Shown here piece after piece: positions 44,145 to 53,821 of a stretch of DNA of 64,000 bases. This DNA is from Candidatus Marithrix sp. Canyon 246 (GTDB lineage Bacteria > Pseudomonadota > Gammaproteobacteria > Beggiatoales > Beggiatoaceae). Each line of letters opens with the position of its first letter. The first letter of the stretch is position 1. The stretch is taken from contig NZ_MCBX01000001.1 in NCBI RefSeq assembly GCF_001723685.1, positions 62,001 through 126,000 on the forward strand, in the 5' to 3' direction. The translations under genes and the position numbers were made by a program. Under the pieces are notes generated by a model. The model did not search any database. It was not told where the DNA came from and worked only from the letters and a program-made list of their open reading frames with translations.

Positions 44145-47021
44145 ATGCCTAGATTTCGTATTCTAATCTTTTTTTCAATCATTGTAGCATTTATTATATG
44201 GCTATTATCTTCTGATAAGACAATAGAACCCATAACGTCGCAATCAAATACAGATAGTGAAAATATACCAAGTATATTTACAATTGATAATGGTGAACAT
44301 AAGGCTGTAGTTCATGGATTAACATTTACACCAGATGGAAAGTATTTAGTGTCTGCTGGTAATGATAAAGTAGTTCGTGTTTGGGATACCTCAACCGGCA
44401 AGACTATTAGAACATTACGTGGGCAAATAAGTTTAGGGCAAGATGGACAAATTTATGCCTTAGCTTTATCTCCAGATGGTAAATGGTTAGCAACTGGCGG
44501 TTTATTTACCGGCACTAGTGAAGAAAAAATGGCTATTCGATTATATGATTTTGAGAGTGGCGAACTTATTACTTTATTAAAAGGGCATCAAAATACTATC
44601 AAATCTTTAGCCTTTTCGGCTAATAATAATTTTCTGATTTCAGGTAGCACTGATCAATCTGCAATTATATGGGATATTGAAGCAAAACAGAAACTACATG
44701 TTTTAAATGGACATACTGGCGATATCAGTGCTGTTGCTTTTACATCAGATTCTAAGCGCGTTATTACTGCTGGCAATGATAAAACCATGCGTTTCTGGCA
44801 AGTAGATACTGGAGAATTACTTAAGATATTAAAGGGGCATAAAGAAAAAATAACTACTGTGGTGATTTCTTCTAAATATATAGCTTCAGCTAGCTTGGAT
44901 AAGACTATTCGTTTGTGGAGTGCTAAAGATGGTCATTTTATTAAAACTTTTGCTAAATTAGATGATGGTGTTAGTAGTTTGGCTTTTAGTAAAAAAGGAA
45001 ATTATTTAGTATCAGGAGGAACAACTACGCCTGTACATTGTCATGTTTGGTCAATTTCTAATTTTCGGCATGTAGCAAGGTATAAAAGACATAGCAATAA
45101 AATTACAGCAATAGCTATCAGCCCTAATGGTGAACAAGTAGCTAGTGTTGGTGGTAATAAACATGCAATTAATTTATGGAGTTTAACTAAGGCAGAGCAT
45201 ATAACCAGTTTAGGTGGAAACAATGCTAATATTTGGAGTGTCGGTTTTTCTAATGAACATAATGCAATTGGCTGGGGTAAAAAACTTGATTATAAAAATA
45301 TTAATCAACGTGGTGGCTTAGAATATAGTCTCAGCTTACCAAAATTTACTGCTGAAGCTAGAATCGGTATTCCTAGAAAAATTAACAACAAAGATAATTG
45401 GGATTTTATTCAAGCTCAAACTAAATACTTAGATTGGTCACTTTCTAGCCGCCCGGGCGGAAAATATGGTTATTTTGCTGTTCTTGATATTAATCATAAA
45501 AAGATTACTCAAGTCAGTATTAAACGAGGTATGACTAATGGTTATCGTCATCTAACTTATAGCTTTACACCAGATGGAAATAATATTATCAGTGCTGGAG
45601 CTAATGGTGTTATTGCGATTTATAATCGCGATGGTAAAAAATTAGGTAATTATGTTGGGCATACAAGCAATGTGTGGGCAATTGCAATTTCAGCAGATGG
45701 TCGTTTTTTAATATCAGGTGGCGAAGATGGCACTGTGCGACTTTGGAATTTAAAAACTTACAAGAATATTTTGACACTATATCATCAAAAACAACAATGG
45801 GTAGCTTGGTTAGCAACTGGTCATTATATTAGTTCAGCTACTGGAGATGAATTAATTGGTTGGCAGATTAATCATGATGTAGATAAAGCTGCTGATTATG
45901 TACAAGCAAGTCAATTATATAAACATCTATATCGCCCAGATATTGTTAGCAACACGGTTCGCACTCTGAATTTCCCTAAAACTGATGACTTTCAAATTAG
46001 CCAATTAATTGAATCGCAACCACCGCAATTTCAAATTATATCTAGTACAAATTCTGAAACAGAAGCTTCAGTAGAATTAGCTTTTGATGCTAGTGAAAGC
46101 CCAGTCAAGACATTGGATGTATATGTTAATGATCGTTTAGTGACATCATTCACTGATTTAGCTTTAGAGCAAGAAGACTATCAAAAAACTTTAACTATTC
46201 CTGTAGTTGATTCTGGTATTAATAATATGCAATTTATTGCAACTAATGATATTGGTAGTAGTTCGCAAAACCTGCAAATTAATTCATCACAAACATCGCA
46301 ACAAGGAGATTTATATTTATTAGTTATTGGTGTGGGTAGTTATATTGATTATTTACATTATTTAAAATCAGCGGCTGCTGATGCGGTTGCTATTTACAAA
46401 GTTTTTATTGATCAACAAGCTAAATCTTATAATACTGTTCATAGTATTTTACTGACAAATGGTACACAAGATCCTACTAAGGAAAATATCATAGAGGGGC
46501 TAAAATTATTTAAACAAGCTGGTAGCAATGATACTGTTATATTGTTTTTTACTGGCTATGGTGTGAATCAGGATGGCAAATCTTATATTTTACCTAGTGA
46601 TGCTAAAGCATTAAGTAAAAACTGGCAAGAATCTACACTATTAGAATGGAAAATTCTACACAAGGCTTTGGCAGCAGCGCGTGGTAGAAGAATATTGTTG
46701 ATTGATAGTAATCACATTCAAAATGATTTTAATCCGCGTTTATTGAAGAATGTAGTAAATGCTAATATTGCAGTTATAAGTTCCAGTAATCGTGACACGA
46801 TTACACACAAAGTAGATGGATTAAGTCATGGAATTTTTACACATAGCATACTTAGAACCTTAAATAAACACTATGCTGATAAAAATAAGGATAATTTAAT
46901 TGAACTTCATGAGTTAAGTAATTATATAGCTAGTCGCACAGATGAGTTAAGCAATGGAAAGCAAACTCCGATGTTATACATACCCAAAGGAATGAACAAT
47001 TTTGTAATACTAAAAAGGTAG
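44145..47021 (+). CDS. WD40-repeat protein with an inactive-looking caspase fold
   Basis: The 958-residue protein has an N-terminal membrane anchor (about 4-22), many WD40 repeats (about 48-590), and a C-terminal caspase/peptidase C14 domain from about residue 718 (LYLLVIGVGSYIDYLHYLKSA). The usual catalytic His of FF(S/T)GHG is Tyr805 (FFTGYG), and the catalytic Cys of D(A/T)CH is Asn856 (LLIDSNH). Both catalytic residues are therefore missing while the surrounding fold is kept. It may act as a scaffold or decoy. It is followed 8 nt later by the small membrane protein gene, suggesting they act together. Confidence 0.85.
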   Translation: MPRFRILIFFSIIVAFIIWLLSSDKTIEPITSQSNTDSENIPSIFTIDNGEHKAVVHGLTFTPDGKYLVSAGNDKVVRVWDTSTGKTIRTLRGQISLGQDGQIYALALSPDGKWLATGGLFTGTSEEKMAIRLYDFESGELITLLKGHQNTIKSLAFSANNNFLISGSTDQSAIIWDIEAKQKLHVLNGHTGDISAVAFTSDSKRVITAGNDKTMRFWQVDTGELLKILKGHKEKITTVVISSKYIASASLDKTIRLWSAKDGHFIKTFAKLDDGVSSLAFSKKGNYLVSGGTTTPVHCHVWSISNFRHVARYKRHSNKITAIAISPNGEQVASVGGNKHAINLWSLTKAEHITSLGGNNANIWSVGFSNEHNAIGWGKKLDYKNINQRGGLEYSLSLPKFTAEARIGIPRKINNKDNWDFIQAQTKYLDWSLSSRPGGKYGYFAVLDINHKKITQVSIKRGMTNGYRHLTYSFTPDGNNIISAGANGVIAIYNRDGKKLGNYVGHTSNVWAIAISADGRFLISGGEDGTVRLWNLKTYKNILTLYHQKQQWVAWLATGHYISSATGDELIGWQINHDVDKAADYVQASQLYKHLYRPDIVSNTVRTLNFPKTDDFQISQLIESQPPQFQIISSTNSETEASVELAFDASESPVKTLDVYVNDRLVTSFTDLALEQEDYQKTLTIPVVDSGINNMQFIATNDIGSSSQNLQINSSQTSQQGDLYLLVIGVGSYIDYLHYLKSAAADAVAIYKVFIDQQAKSYNTVHSILLTNGTQDPTKENIIEGLKLFKQAGSNDTVILFFTGYGVNQDGKSYILPSDAKALSKNWQESTLLEWKILHKALAAARGRRILLIDSNHIQNDFNPRLLKNVVNANIAVISSSNRDTITHKVDGLSHGIFTHSILRTLNKHYADKNKDNLIELHELSNYIASRTDELSNGKQTPMLYIPKGMNNFVILKR

Positions 47022-47029
47022 GTAAATAT

Positions 47030-47308
47030 ATGACGGATCGTCACAGTATTCTTATAAAAGAAATAGATTTAATTCAATCAGTTATTAATAGAATGGCACA
47101 TACATCGTTTTTAATAAAAGGCTGGGCTATTAGTGTAATGGGTTTTATTTTTGCCTTACAATCGAACAAGGATATAATGTTTGTTACGGTAATACCAATA
47201 ATTTTATTTTGGGTTTTAGACACTTATTTTTTACAACAAGAACGATTATATAGAAAACTATATACATGGGTAATTAAAAATCGTATGACAGATGATAGTC
47301 ATATCTAC
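47030..47308 (+). CDS. Small membrane protein, exon 1 (interrupted by intron)
   Basis: The first 93 codons encode IDLIQSVINRMAHTSFLIKGWA, two membrane helices, and LQQERLYRKLYTWVIKN. The RMA.. KGW..S segment with a following FW.LD.YFL.QERL is the pattern of a family of small predicted membrane proteins. Translation unspliced would stop within the intron after one codon (GTG TGA). After splicing to the segment at 49793 the product would be 135 residues and in frame. It sits 8 nt after the WD40-pseudocaspase gene. Confidence 0.75.
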
Positions 47309-47865
47309 GTGTGACTCGTTTCTAACTAAATGAAATAAATTTTCATAAATTAGAGTACTGGACAGGAGTTCAGTATAACTGATAAAAATGGTAAGGTTAA
47401 AAACCTAGGGCATTAGTTGAAATATGTCCAAAAGCATTACCCGGCTGGCGCAATGACACGTTGCTGGTTGAGCAAGGGTAAAACGCCGTAAAAGGATGAA
47501 AGGCAAGCAAGATAGCATGGCTACGAGAGGAATTAGCGTTTGAAGCGTCGGTAGACTAAAAGGACACGACAGGTTAGTAAATCATAATTGTATTTGTGTG
47601 ATTTAATCAACTCAAGAACCTCGGCGTATAGCTAAAGCCTAAACTATCAATGAAGATGGTCTATGACCATTGAAACATTTTATCGGAACGAGGAAAAACG
47701 GGTGTAGCAAAGCACTTTACCATAGAAGTGGTATGGAAAGAGGTCAGCAGTCAACTGATAGCGCAGCACCCGGGTAGGAACTAAAGGGCAATTATATGGA
47801 TATAAGATTACTTTAGTGTCATGTGGAGCATAAATCGTTAATAACAATTCACTTAATAATAAAGC

Positions 47866-49674
47866 GTGAATAGACATAGAAATATGATAACAGTAGAAAC
47901 GTTAGATCAAAATTATTTAGACAAAACAGGGCAGAAAGCCCCGGCATGGCTCACCTCAGAGTGGGAATGGCAGGATGTTGTCTGGAGAAAGGTTGAGAAA
48001 ACGGTTTTCAAGTTGCAAAAGCGTATTTATAAAGCCACCAAAGCTGGTCAATTGAAACAAGCAAAAGCTTTAAGCAAGCTACTTTTAAGAAGTAGTTGCT
48101 CAATAATCTTAAATGTTCGTAGAATCACACAAGATAACTCAGGTAAAAAGACTGCTGGAATTGATAGGGTTAAATCATTAAGTCCTTTACAAAGGAAAGA
48201 ATTAGTTAAAGAATTAATGAAACTTGCCCAATCATCTTTCAAAAGTTATCGTGCAAAACCAATAAGAAGAGTATGGATACCTAAGAAAAACGGTAAGTTA
48301 AGACCGCTTGGAATTCCAACCATCAAGGATCGCGTGGTTCAAGGAATAGTCAAAACTGCTATAGAACCACCTTTTGAAGCAATCTTTGAGCCTAATAGCT
48401 ATGGCTTTAGACCCGCACAAAGTGCCCATGATGCTATGGAGGACATTTTCAAATGTGTATCCAAAAAGCAGAAATGGGTACTAGACGCTGACATCAAAGG
48501 TTGTTTCGATAACATAGACCATAAACATTTATTAAATTTAATAGATGGAAAGGTAGCCAAGGCTACTATTAAACAATGGTTAAAAGCAGGGGTTATGGAA
48601 AACCAAAAAATCCAAGCGTCAGATATTGGCACGCCACAAGGTGGTATTATCAGCCCACTTTTAGCTAATATAGCCTTAGATGGAATAGAAGGTTATTTAT
48701 ATGAAAAGCTAAGAGAAAAAGGATACAGAGTGATAGAACTACGTAATGGTCGAATCAGAATAGTAAGATATGCTGATGACTTTGTGGTAATGCACGAAAA
48801 TAAAAAAGTTATTGAGGATTCTAAGCTAATTATAGCTGAATGGTTAAAAGAACGTGGTCTGGAATTATCAGAAGAAAAGACTCGAATTGTGCATAGCACA
48901 GAAGGTTTCGATTTTTTGGGTTTCAATTGCAGGCATTACGAGAATGAAACTACAGGTTATAGAGCTAGAAAGTTCGCGAACAAACAAGGTTTCAAGATAC
49001 TCATAAAACCAAGTAAAAAATCCATAGAAACACATTCAAATAAGATTAAAGAAGTGCTGAGGCAGATGAAAGCAGCGACTCAAGAACAAGTAATTTGGCG
49101 TTTAAACCCAATAATTAGGGGGTGGGCAAACTATTACAGAACTTGTGTAGCTTCAGAAACATTTCAAAAGTTGGACTATTTGATGTGGCAGAAACTTTGG
49201 GCATGGGCTAAAAGAAGACATCCTACCAAAGGTAGAAAATGGATTGCTAATAAATATTTCCACACCATTGATACAAGAAGATGGTGCTTTGCCACGAAAA
49301 AAGACGGAATCGTAGATCAAATCTTGGTTAAATATACAGATACCAAGATAAAAAGACACGTCAAGGTAAAGGCAGGAAAATCATATTACGACGGTGATGA
49401 GTTATATTGGGCAGCAAGATTAAGTAAAGGCTATGGTGATATATCACCAAGTAAAGCCAAAATGCTTGTAAAACAAAATGGCAAATGTGCATACTGCAAT
49501 AGTATATTTAAAAATGGAGACATGATGGAAAGCCATCATAAAACCTTCAAAGCAGAGGGCGGAAAGGATTCTTATAAAAATCTAGTACTAATGCACCTAC
49601 ACTGTCATGACCAGTACCACGCCGAATTCATGAAAACAATGAAGGCAACAGGCAAATTCAGAGGAGAAGCATGA
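47866..49674 (+). CDS. ltrA: Group II intron reverse transcriptase/maturase
   Basis: This 602-residue protein has the RT core: GIPTIKDRVVQGIVKTAIEP (RT1), DADIKGCFDNIDH (with the catalytic Asp), GTPQGGIISPLLANIALDG and RYADDFVV (YADD). A maturase X domain follows (IIRGWANYYRTCV), then an HNH endonuclease at the end (CAYCNSIF ... SHHKTFKAEGG ... LHCHDQYH). All catalytic motifs are present, so the intron may be splicing-competent and mobile. The start at 47866 is a GTG; an in-frame ATG at 47884 (MITVETLDQN) is the alternative. Confidence 0.95.
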   Translation: MNRHRNMITVETLDQNYLDKTGQKAPAWLTSEWEWQDVVWRKVEKTVFKLQKRIYKATKAGQLKQAKALSKLLLRSSCSIILNVRRITQDNSGKKTAGIDRVKSLSPLQRKELVKELMKLAQSSFKSYRAKPIRRVWIPKKNGKLRPLGIPTIKDRVVQGIVKTAIEPPFEAIFEPNSYGFRPAQSAHDAMEDIFKCVSKKQKWVLDADIKGCFDNIDHKHLLNLIDGKVAKATIKQWLKAGVMENQKIQASDIGTPQGGIISPLLANIALDGIEGYLYEKLREKGYRVIELRNGRIRIVRYADDFVVMHENKKVIEDSKLIIAEWLKERGLELSEEKTRIVHSTEGFDFLGFNCRHYENETTGYRARKFANKQGFKILIKPSKKSIETHSNKIKEVLRQMKAATQEQVIWRLNPIIRGWANYYRTCVASETFQKLDYLMWQKLWAWAKRRHPTKGRKWIANKYFHTIDTRRWCFATKKDGIVDQILVKYTDTKIKRHVKVKAGKSYYDGDELYWAARLSKGYGDISPSKAKMLVKQNGKCAYCNSIFKNGDMMESHHKTFKAEGGKDSYKNLVLMHLHCHDQYHAEFMKTMKATGKFRGEA

Positions 49675-49715
49675 ACTTTGAATTTGAGGTGGCACTGATA
49701 AAGACCATATGGGGG

Positions 49716-49749
49716 GAGCCGTATGAGGTGAAAGTCTCACGTGCGGTTC
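49716..49749 (+). ncRNA. Group II intron domain V
   Basis: The 34-nt hairpin starts GAGCCGTATGAGGTGAAAGT and ends TGCGGTTC. It carries the GAGCCGTAT...GCGGTTC pairing and a GAAA-type tetraloop that are the active-site core of bacterial group II introns. It lies 42 nt after the maturase stop. Confidence 0.9.
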
Positions 49750-49792
49750 TGAAGACGAGTTCTTTATGGCGACATAGAGGGCTTAGTTTAAC

Positions 49793-49921
49793 AGTTTAAA
49801 TGCTACTCGATTTGAAAAATCATCTTATAAAGAAGTAATGTTTTCTATAACACTTGGACCATTTTATGGTGGTGGTATTATTTTAGTGCTTTTAGCTTCT
49901 GTTATCGCACAAGGATTATAA
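49793..49921 (+). CDS. Small membrane protein, exon 2
   Basis: Forty-two codons from AGT at 49793 read SLNATRFEKSSYKEVMFSIT, then a hydrophobic end (LGPFYGGGIILVLLASVIAQ) and TAA. Joined to exon 1 after its Tyr codon, this gives a full-length three-helix membrane protein. There is no start codon or ribosome-binding site of its own, supporting that it belongs to the upstream half. Confidence 0.72.
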   Translation, partial: SLNATRFEKSSYKEVMFSITLGPFYGGGIILVLLASVIAQGL

Positions 49922-50151
49922 GCGATTGGGCGTGGGTATTTTTACTACGCCGCTAGACAGTAATGATTATGCTAACAATATCTTTTTATCTAAAATTGAA
50001 TGAAGATAAACTTTATTAGTTTATCCACGTAATTCGCTGTACTTAATATTATGTAAATATGTAACAATAAAGAATTGGAAATTGCGACAACAAGAATATC
50101 CAGAAGCTAAGATTGAAAAATTATAATGTATTGTATTGCTAATCAATGAGT
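49922..50151. other. Intergenic stretch with possible gene remnants
   Basis: No complete gene is visible. Two short frames look like ends of proteins: one with FTTPLDSNDYANNIF ending near 50003, and one with NWKLRQQEYPEAKIEKL ending near 50126. I cannot link either to a family. They may be remains of genes disrupted after the intron insertion. Confidence 0.3.
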
Positions 50152-50177
50152 AGGGGCAACCCCTTGTGGTTGCCCTT
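50152..50177 (-). terminator. Hairpin between intron-interrupted gene and pdxJ
   Basis: An inverted repeat (AGGGGCAACC / GGTTGCCCTT, one wobble pair, 6-nt loop) lies 14 nt from the pdxJ stop. It lacks a long U-run on either side, so its role as a terminator is probable rather than certain. The GGGCAACC core is common as a dispersed repeat. Confidence 0.55.
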
Positions 50178-50191
50178 AACTTAATAGCAGT

Positions 50192-50911
50192 TTAAAAATT
50201 ACGAGCTTCCACCATCAAGCGTTTCATTTCTCGAACCGCTTCCTTAAAGCCAGTAAATAATGCCCTAGCTACAATTGCATGTCCAATATTTAGTTCTTTA
50301 ATTTCTGGAATTACTGCAATTTCTGCCACATTATGATAATGCAAACCATGCCCTGCATTGACTTGTAATCCTATTTCAGCACCATGTTTAGCTGCCGTTA
50401 ATATTTGTTCATGAGTCTCACTAGCATCTGCAAAGTGCCCAGTATGAATCTCAATTACTGGCGCCCCTACTTGTTTAGCCGCATCAATTTGTGCAATATC
50501 AGCATCTATAAATAGAGAAACTCGTGTTCCAACAGCCGCTAATCTTTGACAAGCCTCAGTCATACGATCAATTTGCCCAACCACATCAAGCCCACCTTCA
50601 GTAGTTAATTCTTCACGTCGTTCAGGCACCAAACATACATCATGTGGCTGAATCTGTTCAGCAAAGGCTAACATTTCCTCAGTAACAGCCATTTCTAAAT
50701 TCATGCGCGTTTGTAAAACATCCTTCAATAACAATACATCGCGATCTTGAATATGTCGTCGATCTTCGCGTAAATGTAAAGTGATTAAATCTGCACCTGC
50801 TGATTCTGCCTCAATAGCAGCCTGAATCGGATCAGGATAACGAGTACCTCTGGCTTGCCTAATAGTTGCAACATGATCAATATTTACACCTAAATATATC
50901 GGATTATTCAT
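50192..50911 (-). CDS. pdxJ: Pyridoxine 5'-phosphate synthase
   Basis: The 239-residue TIM-barrel begins [17 protein letters not shown] and contains [18 protein letters not shown] and [10 protein letters not shown], the PdxJ signature. It makes pyridoxine 5'-phosphate from 1-deoxyxylulose-5-phosphate and aminoacetone-3-phosphate in vitamin B6 synthesis. Its start overlaps the waaA stop by 8 nt. Confidence 0.96.
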   Translation of the reverse strand: MNNPIYLGVNIDHVATIRQARGTRYPDPIQAAIEAESAGADLITLHLREDRRHIQDRDVLLLKDVLQTRMNLEMAVTEEMLAFAEQIQPHDVCLVPERREELTTEGGLDVVGQIDRMTEACQRLAAVGTRVSLFIDADIAQIDAAKQVGAPVIEIHTGHFADASETHEQILTAAKHGAEIGLQVNAGHGLHYHNVAEIAVIPEIKELNIGHAIVARALFTGFKEAVREMKRLMVEARNF

Positions 50912-52124
50912 AATTTTTAATTATATTTAATAAAGCCTCTAAAGCTCCTTGATTTTTTTTGACAAATAAGCGTCCATTTTCTCCTGTCTGTGTTTTCAAT
51001 TGATCATTACTGAAATACATTGTCACAGCTAAAATTAATTGGGCGCGATTATTAACTTGTGTCGCCGCTTCAGCTTCTAACAAACTCTTAAAAATTGCTT
51101 CACATTCAAATACATGTGGACCCATAATTACAGGCAAACCCAGAGCCGCTGCTTCTAAAGAATTATGCCCACCAACAGCAACCAAACTTCCACCAACAAA
51201 AGCAACATCACTAGCAGCATATAATAACGGTAATTCACCCATAGTATCGCCCAGATAAATATCAGTATTCAGATTGATTTTACCTTCTTCGCTACGTCTG
51301 CTAGTAATAAACTTAGTATTTTCACATTTAGCCGCTACCTTATTAAAGCGTTCCGGATGACGTGGAACTAAAATTAATAACAAATCCTTGAAATGTATCT
51401 TTAATTCAGCAAACGCCTCTAAAACAATATCCTCTTCGCCCTCATGAGTGCTAGCCGCAATCCAAACTCGCCGCTGTATATGGAATTGATCATCTACAGA
51501 TAAATTATCAGCATCAAACTTAATACTACCAGTTATATGCACCTTCCTTGCAGCCATACCCAACTCAATAAACCGCGCTGCATCCAAAGATGTTTGAGCC
51601 GCAACTGCTGTGATTCCACTAAAAATTTGCCTTACCAAACCATTAATACGTTGATAACCAGCAGCCGAATTTGCTGACAATCTAGCATTTGCCAAAATCA
51701 CAGGAATTTGCCGCTTCTTACAAGAGTATAATAAATTTGGCCACAACTCAGTCTCCATAATAATTAACAACCGTGGTTGTATCTTATTTAAAAATCGCCC
51801 CATAGCACCCGGCAAATCATAAGGCAAATAAACATGCGAAACTTGCTTACCAAAAACCTCCTGAACTCTCTGCGAGCCAGTAGGAGTCATAGTTGTAACC
51901 AAAATACAATACTGAGGAAACTTACTAATTAAAGCCTTAATCAGCGGTACAGCAGCTTGTACCTCGCCCATAGAAACCGCATGTATCCAAATCCCCCCTT
52001 GAGGGATATTAGATGAATGATAAGCAAAACGTTCTAACCAACGTTGCCGATAACCACGCCAAAATAAACGTATTATTATAAAAGGAACTAATAGATAAAA
52101 TAACGCACTATAAATAAAACGCAC
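50904..52124 (-). CDS. waaA: 3-deoxy-D-manno-octulosonic acid (Kdo) transferase
   Basis: This 406-residue protein of glycosyltransferase family 30 has an N-terminal membrane anchor and [26 protein letters not shown] and [13 protein letters not shown]. WaaA adds Kdo to lipid A at the inner membrane. The gene lies between the regulatory protein at 52124 (one-base overlap) and pdxJ, so the three are probably one transcript. Confidence 0.93.
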   Translation of the reverse strand: MRFIYSALFYLLVPFIIIRLFWRGYRQRWLERFAYHSSNIPQGGIWIHAVSMGEVQAAVPLIKALISKFPQYCILVTTMTPTGSQRVQEVFGKQVSHVYLPYDLPGAMGRFLNKIQPRLLIIMETELWPNLLYSCKKRQIPVILANARLSANSAAGYQRINGLVRQIFSGITAVAAQTSLDAARFIELGMAARKVHITGSIKFDADNLSVDDQFHIQRRVWIAASTHEGEEDIVLEAFAELKIHFKDLLLILVPRHPERFNKVAAKCENTKFITSRRSEEGKINLNTDIYLGDTMGELPLLYAASDVAFVGGSLVAVGGHNSLEAAALGLPVIMGPHVFECEAIFKSLLEAEAATQVNNRAQLILAVTMYFSNDQLKTQTGENGRLFVKKNQGALEALLNIIKNYE

Positions 52125-53758
52125 TACATAGCCTGTTTATGCCAAGTATTTAACTGCTCATCACGTATCAAATTAGCGTTTTCTAACAAACGATGTAAAG
52201 GTTGTTTAACCTCATGCTTAACAATTTTTTCAACTTCAGATCTTAACTCCAACATATTCATCGGAACAGTAAGCTTTTCAGCTACTTTTTCTACAGCTTC
52301 TCTAATAGTAATTCTTTTACCATCTTTCCAAGTTGCCAAACCAAGTATTTGCCCACGACGCACCTTTAAACGAGAATCCGTTTGTGCAAGACTCATAGCC
52401 ATATAATTAGTAAATACATCTGGTAACGAAATATTTTCTTTTAACAGAATATTTTTTAATTCTGAAATATGTAAACCTTGCTGACGTTTTTCTAAAAACT
52501 TTAAGAAACTACCAATCATTTGTTGACGCTCTACTTTAGTCAGCAAAAAATCTCTTTCTACTAAACCCCAAAGATTAGGCTTGATACGCGCAATTTCTGC
52601 AGTCGGTAATATCGTAAAATACTCATCTAAACCTCGTTGCTTTAAAATAAACTCTTTAATGTCATTGGTATAAATTGGATGTTTAGCGGTTCTAATAACA
52701 TTAGTAACAGTTTGTTGCAAATCAACTCGTAACACTTCACCAGTTTTACGTTTTTTAATCCACATTAACCTACCAACTGATTTTAATTTCTTCGATTCGG
52801 ATAGAATAATATTCAGAGTATATTTATTTAAATCATTGGTTTTATGCTTGTTTTTTAACTTTGAAAGTAATTCGCTACAACTCCATTGACGTTCTGGGGG
52901 ACCTTGAGTGATAATTTTTTCTGTTGCGGATAAAATTTCTTTTTTATTAATTGCCGGAAAATGATCTAAAGTTCCATAAATTCCACGTCCATATAGATAT
53001 GCTAAATCTTTTAAACTATTATGTACATAACCTTCAACGTGCCGCCCTAATACATCTGAACAACGTTTTGCTAATTCCGTGTAATGTAAAGGTTCTGTTG
53101 CCTCTACTAATAAACCAGTTAAAATATTTGATAATCCACGCCCGACGCTACATAAGATTTTTGCGCCTTTACCTTGTGGTGAAGCATAATGTAATTTCTC
53201 TTCAATAGAATCATAGAGTAATTGACTAAGTTCGCCGGCATTTTGATTACTAGCGAGATGACGAAGAAATTGTTTGACTTTGGCTGGAGAAAGTCTTTCT
53301 TTTTCTTTTTCTTTAAGAGCTACCAATGTTTCTGCTTTTAAATCAGTCCATTGATCGCGATTAATTTGTGTTATGACGAAATTATCATTAATTGCAAATA
53401 CATGATAATTTGTTAATTTTTCTATTAATTGCCCTAAGAATACTGTTCTTTCTAAAAACCCTTGCAGCCATTCATCCTCTTGCTCTAAATCATTCATATA
53501 AAGTGGATTTTTACGTTTATTTAAGAGTTTTTTCAATCTCTTCGCTAAAACCACACCGCAAGATTTATTAATAGTATAAAGGCAAGAAGATTCAATTTGT
53601 CTAACACGTTCTCGTGTTACGGATAAATCTTGACCAATAGACTCTAAAGAATCAGAAACACCATTAAAACCTAAACGACGCTCCACGATCATACGTGAAC
53701 GTTCAGGAAAAGTAGAAATAATATTATCTAATTCATTATAAAAATTTTTTGATTCCAT
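52124..53758 (-). CDS. Sigma-region-4/HARE-HTH-type DNA-binding protein
   Basis: The 544-residue protein opens with a sigma-70 region-4-like helix-turn-helix (about 15-60; ESIGQDLSVTRERVRQIESS) in which R-E-R-V-R-Q-I-E is the recognition helix. The rest consists of repeated winged-helix units resembling HARE-HTH domains, for example PLHYTELAKRCSDVLG, HPIYTNDIKEFIL and GLHISELKNILLKE. There is no sigma region 2, so it is not a working sigma factor. It is probably a DNA-binding regulator. Similar proteins have been found near restriction or defence genes, but here it precedes waaA and pdxJ with a one-base overlap. Confidence 0.72.
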   Translation of the reverse strand: MESKNFYNELDNIISTFPERSRMIVERRLGFNGVSDSLESIGQDLSVTRERVRQIESSCLYTINKSCGVVLAKRLKKLLNKRKNPLYMNDLEQEDEWLQGFLERTVFLGQLIEKLTNYHVFAINDNFVITQINRDQWTDLKAETLVALKEKEKERLSPAKVKQFLRHLASNQNAGELSQLLYDSIEEKLHYASPQGKGAKILCSVGRGLSNILTGLLVEATEPLHYTELAKRCSDVLGRHVEGYVHNSLKDLAYLYGRGIYGTLDHFPAINKKEILSATEKIITQGPPERQWSCSELLSKLKNKHKTNDLNKYTLNIILSESKKLKSVGRLMWIKKRKTGEVLRVDLQQTVTNVIRTAKHPIYTNDIKEFILKQRGLDEYFTILPTAEIARIKPNLWGLVERDFLLTKVERQQMIGSFLKFLEKRQQGLHISELKNILLKENISLPDVFTNYMAMSLAQTDSRLKVRRGQILGLATWKDGKRITIREAVEKVAEKLTVPMNMLELRSEVEKIVKHEVKQPLHRLLENANLIRDEQLNTWHKQAM

Positions 53759-53821
53759 ATTACTATTTGCTAAATAAAAATTAATATTATATATTAATTA
53801 CGATATTAATAGCAAGCATTA

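Larger units (their letters stand above)
47309..49792 (+). mobile_element. Group II intron (2484 nt)
   Basis: The element begins GTGTGACTCG at 47309 and ends ...TTTAAC at 49792. The 5' GUGYG and 3' AY ends fit group II introns. It encodes one maturase/reverse transcriptase (47866-49674), has a domain V at 49716-49749 and a domain VI-like hairpin (CTTTATG...CATAGAG) just before the end. The 5' region (about 47315-47865) is a long structured leader typical of domain I. It splits the small membrane protein gene exactly between two codons. Boundaries are deduced from the ends and from reading-frame continuity, not by experiment. Confidence 0.9.

Noticed and set aside
49922-50151. Two short protein-end-like frames as real genes
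   Set aside because: No start codons with ribosome-binding sites and no family match; kept only as possible remnants.
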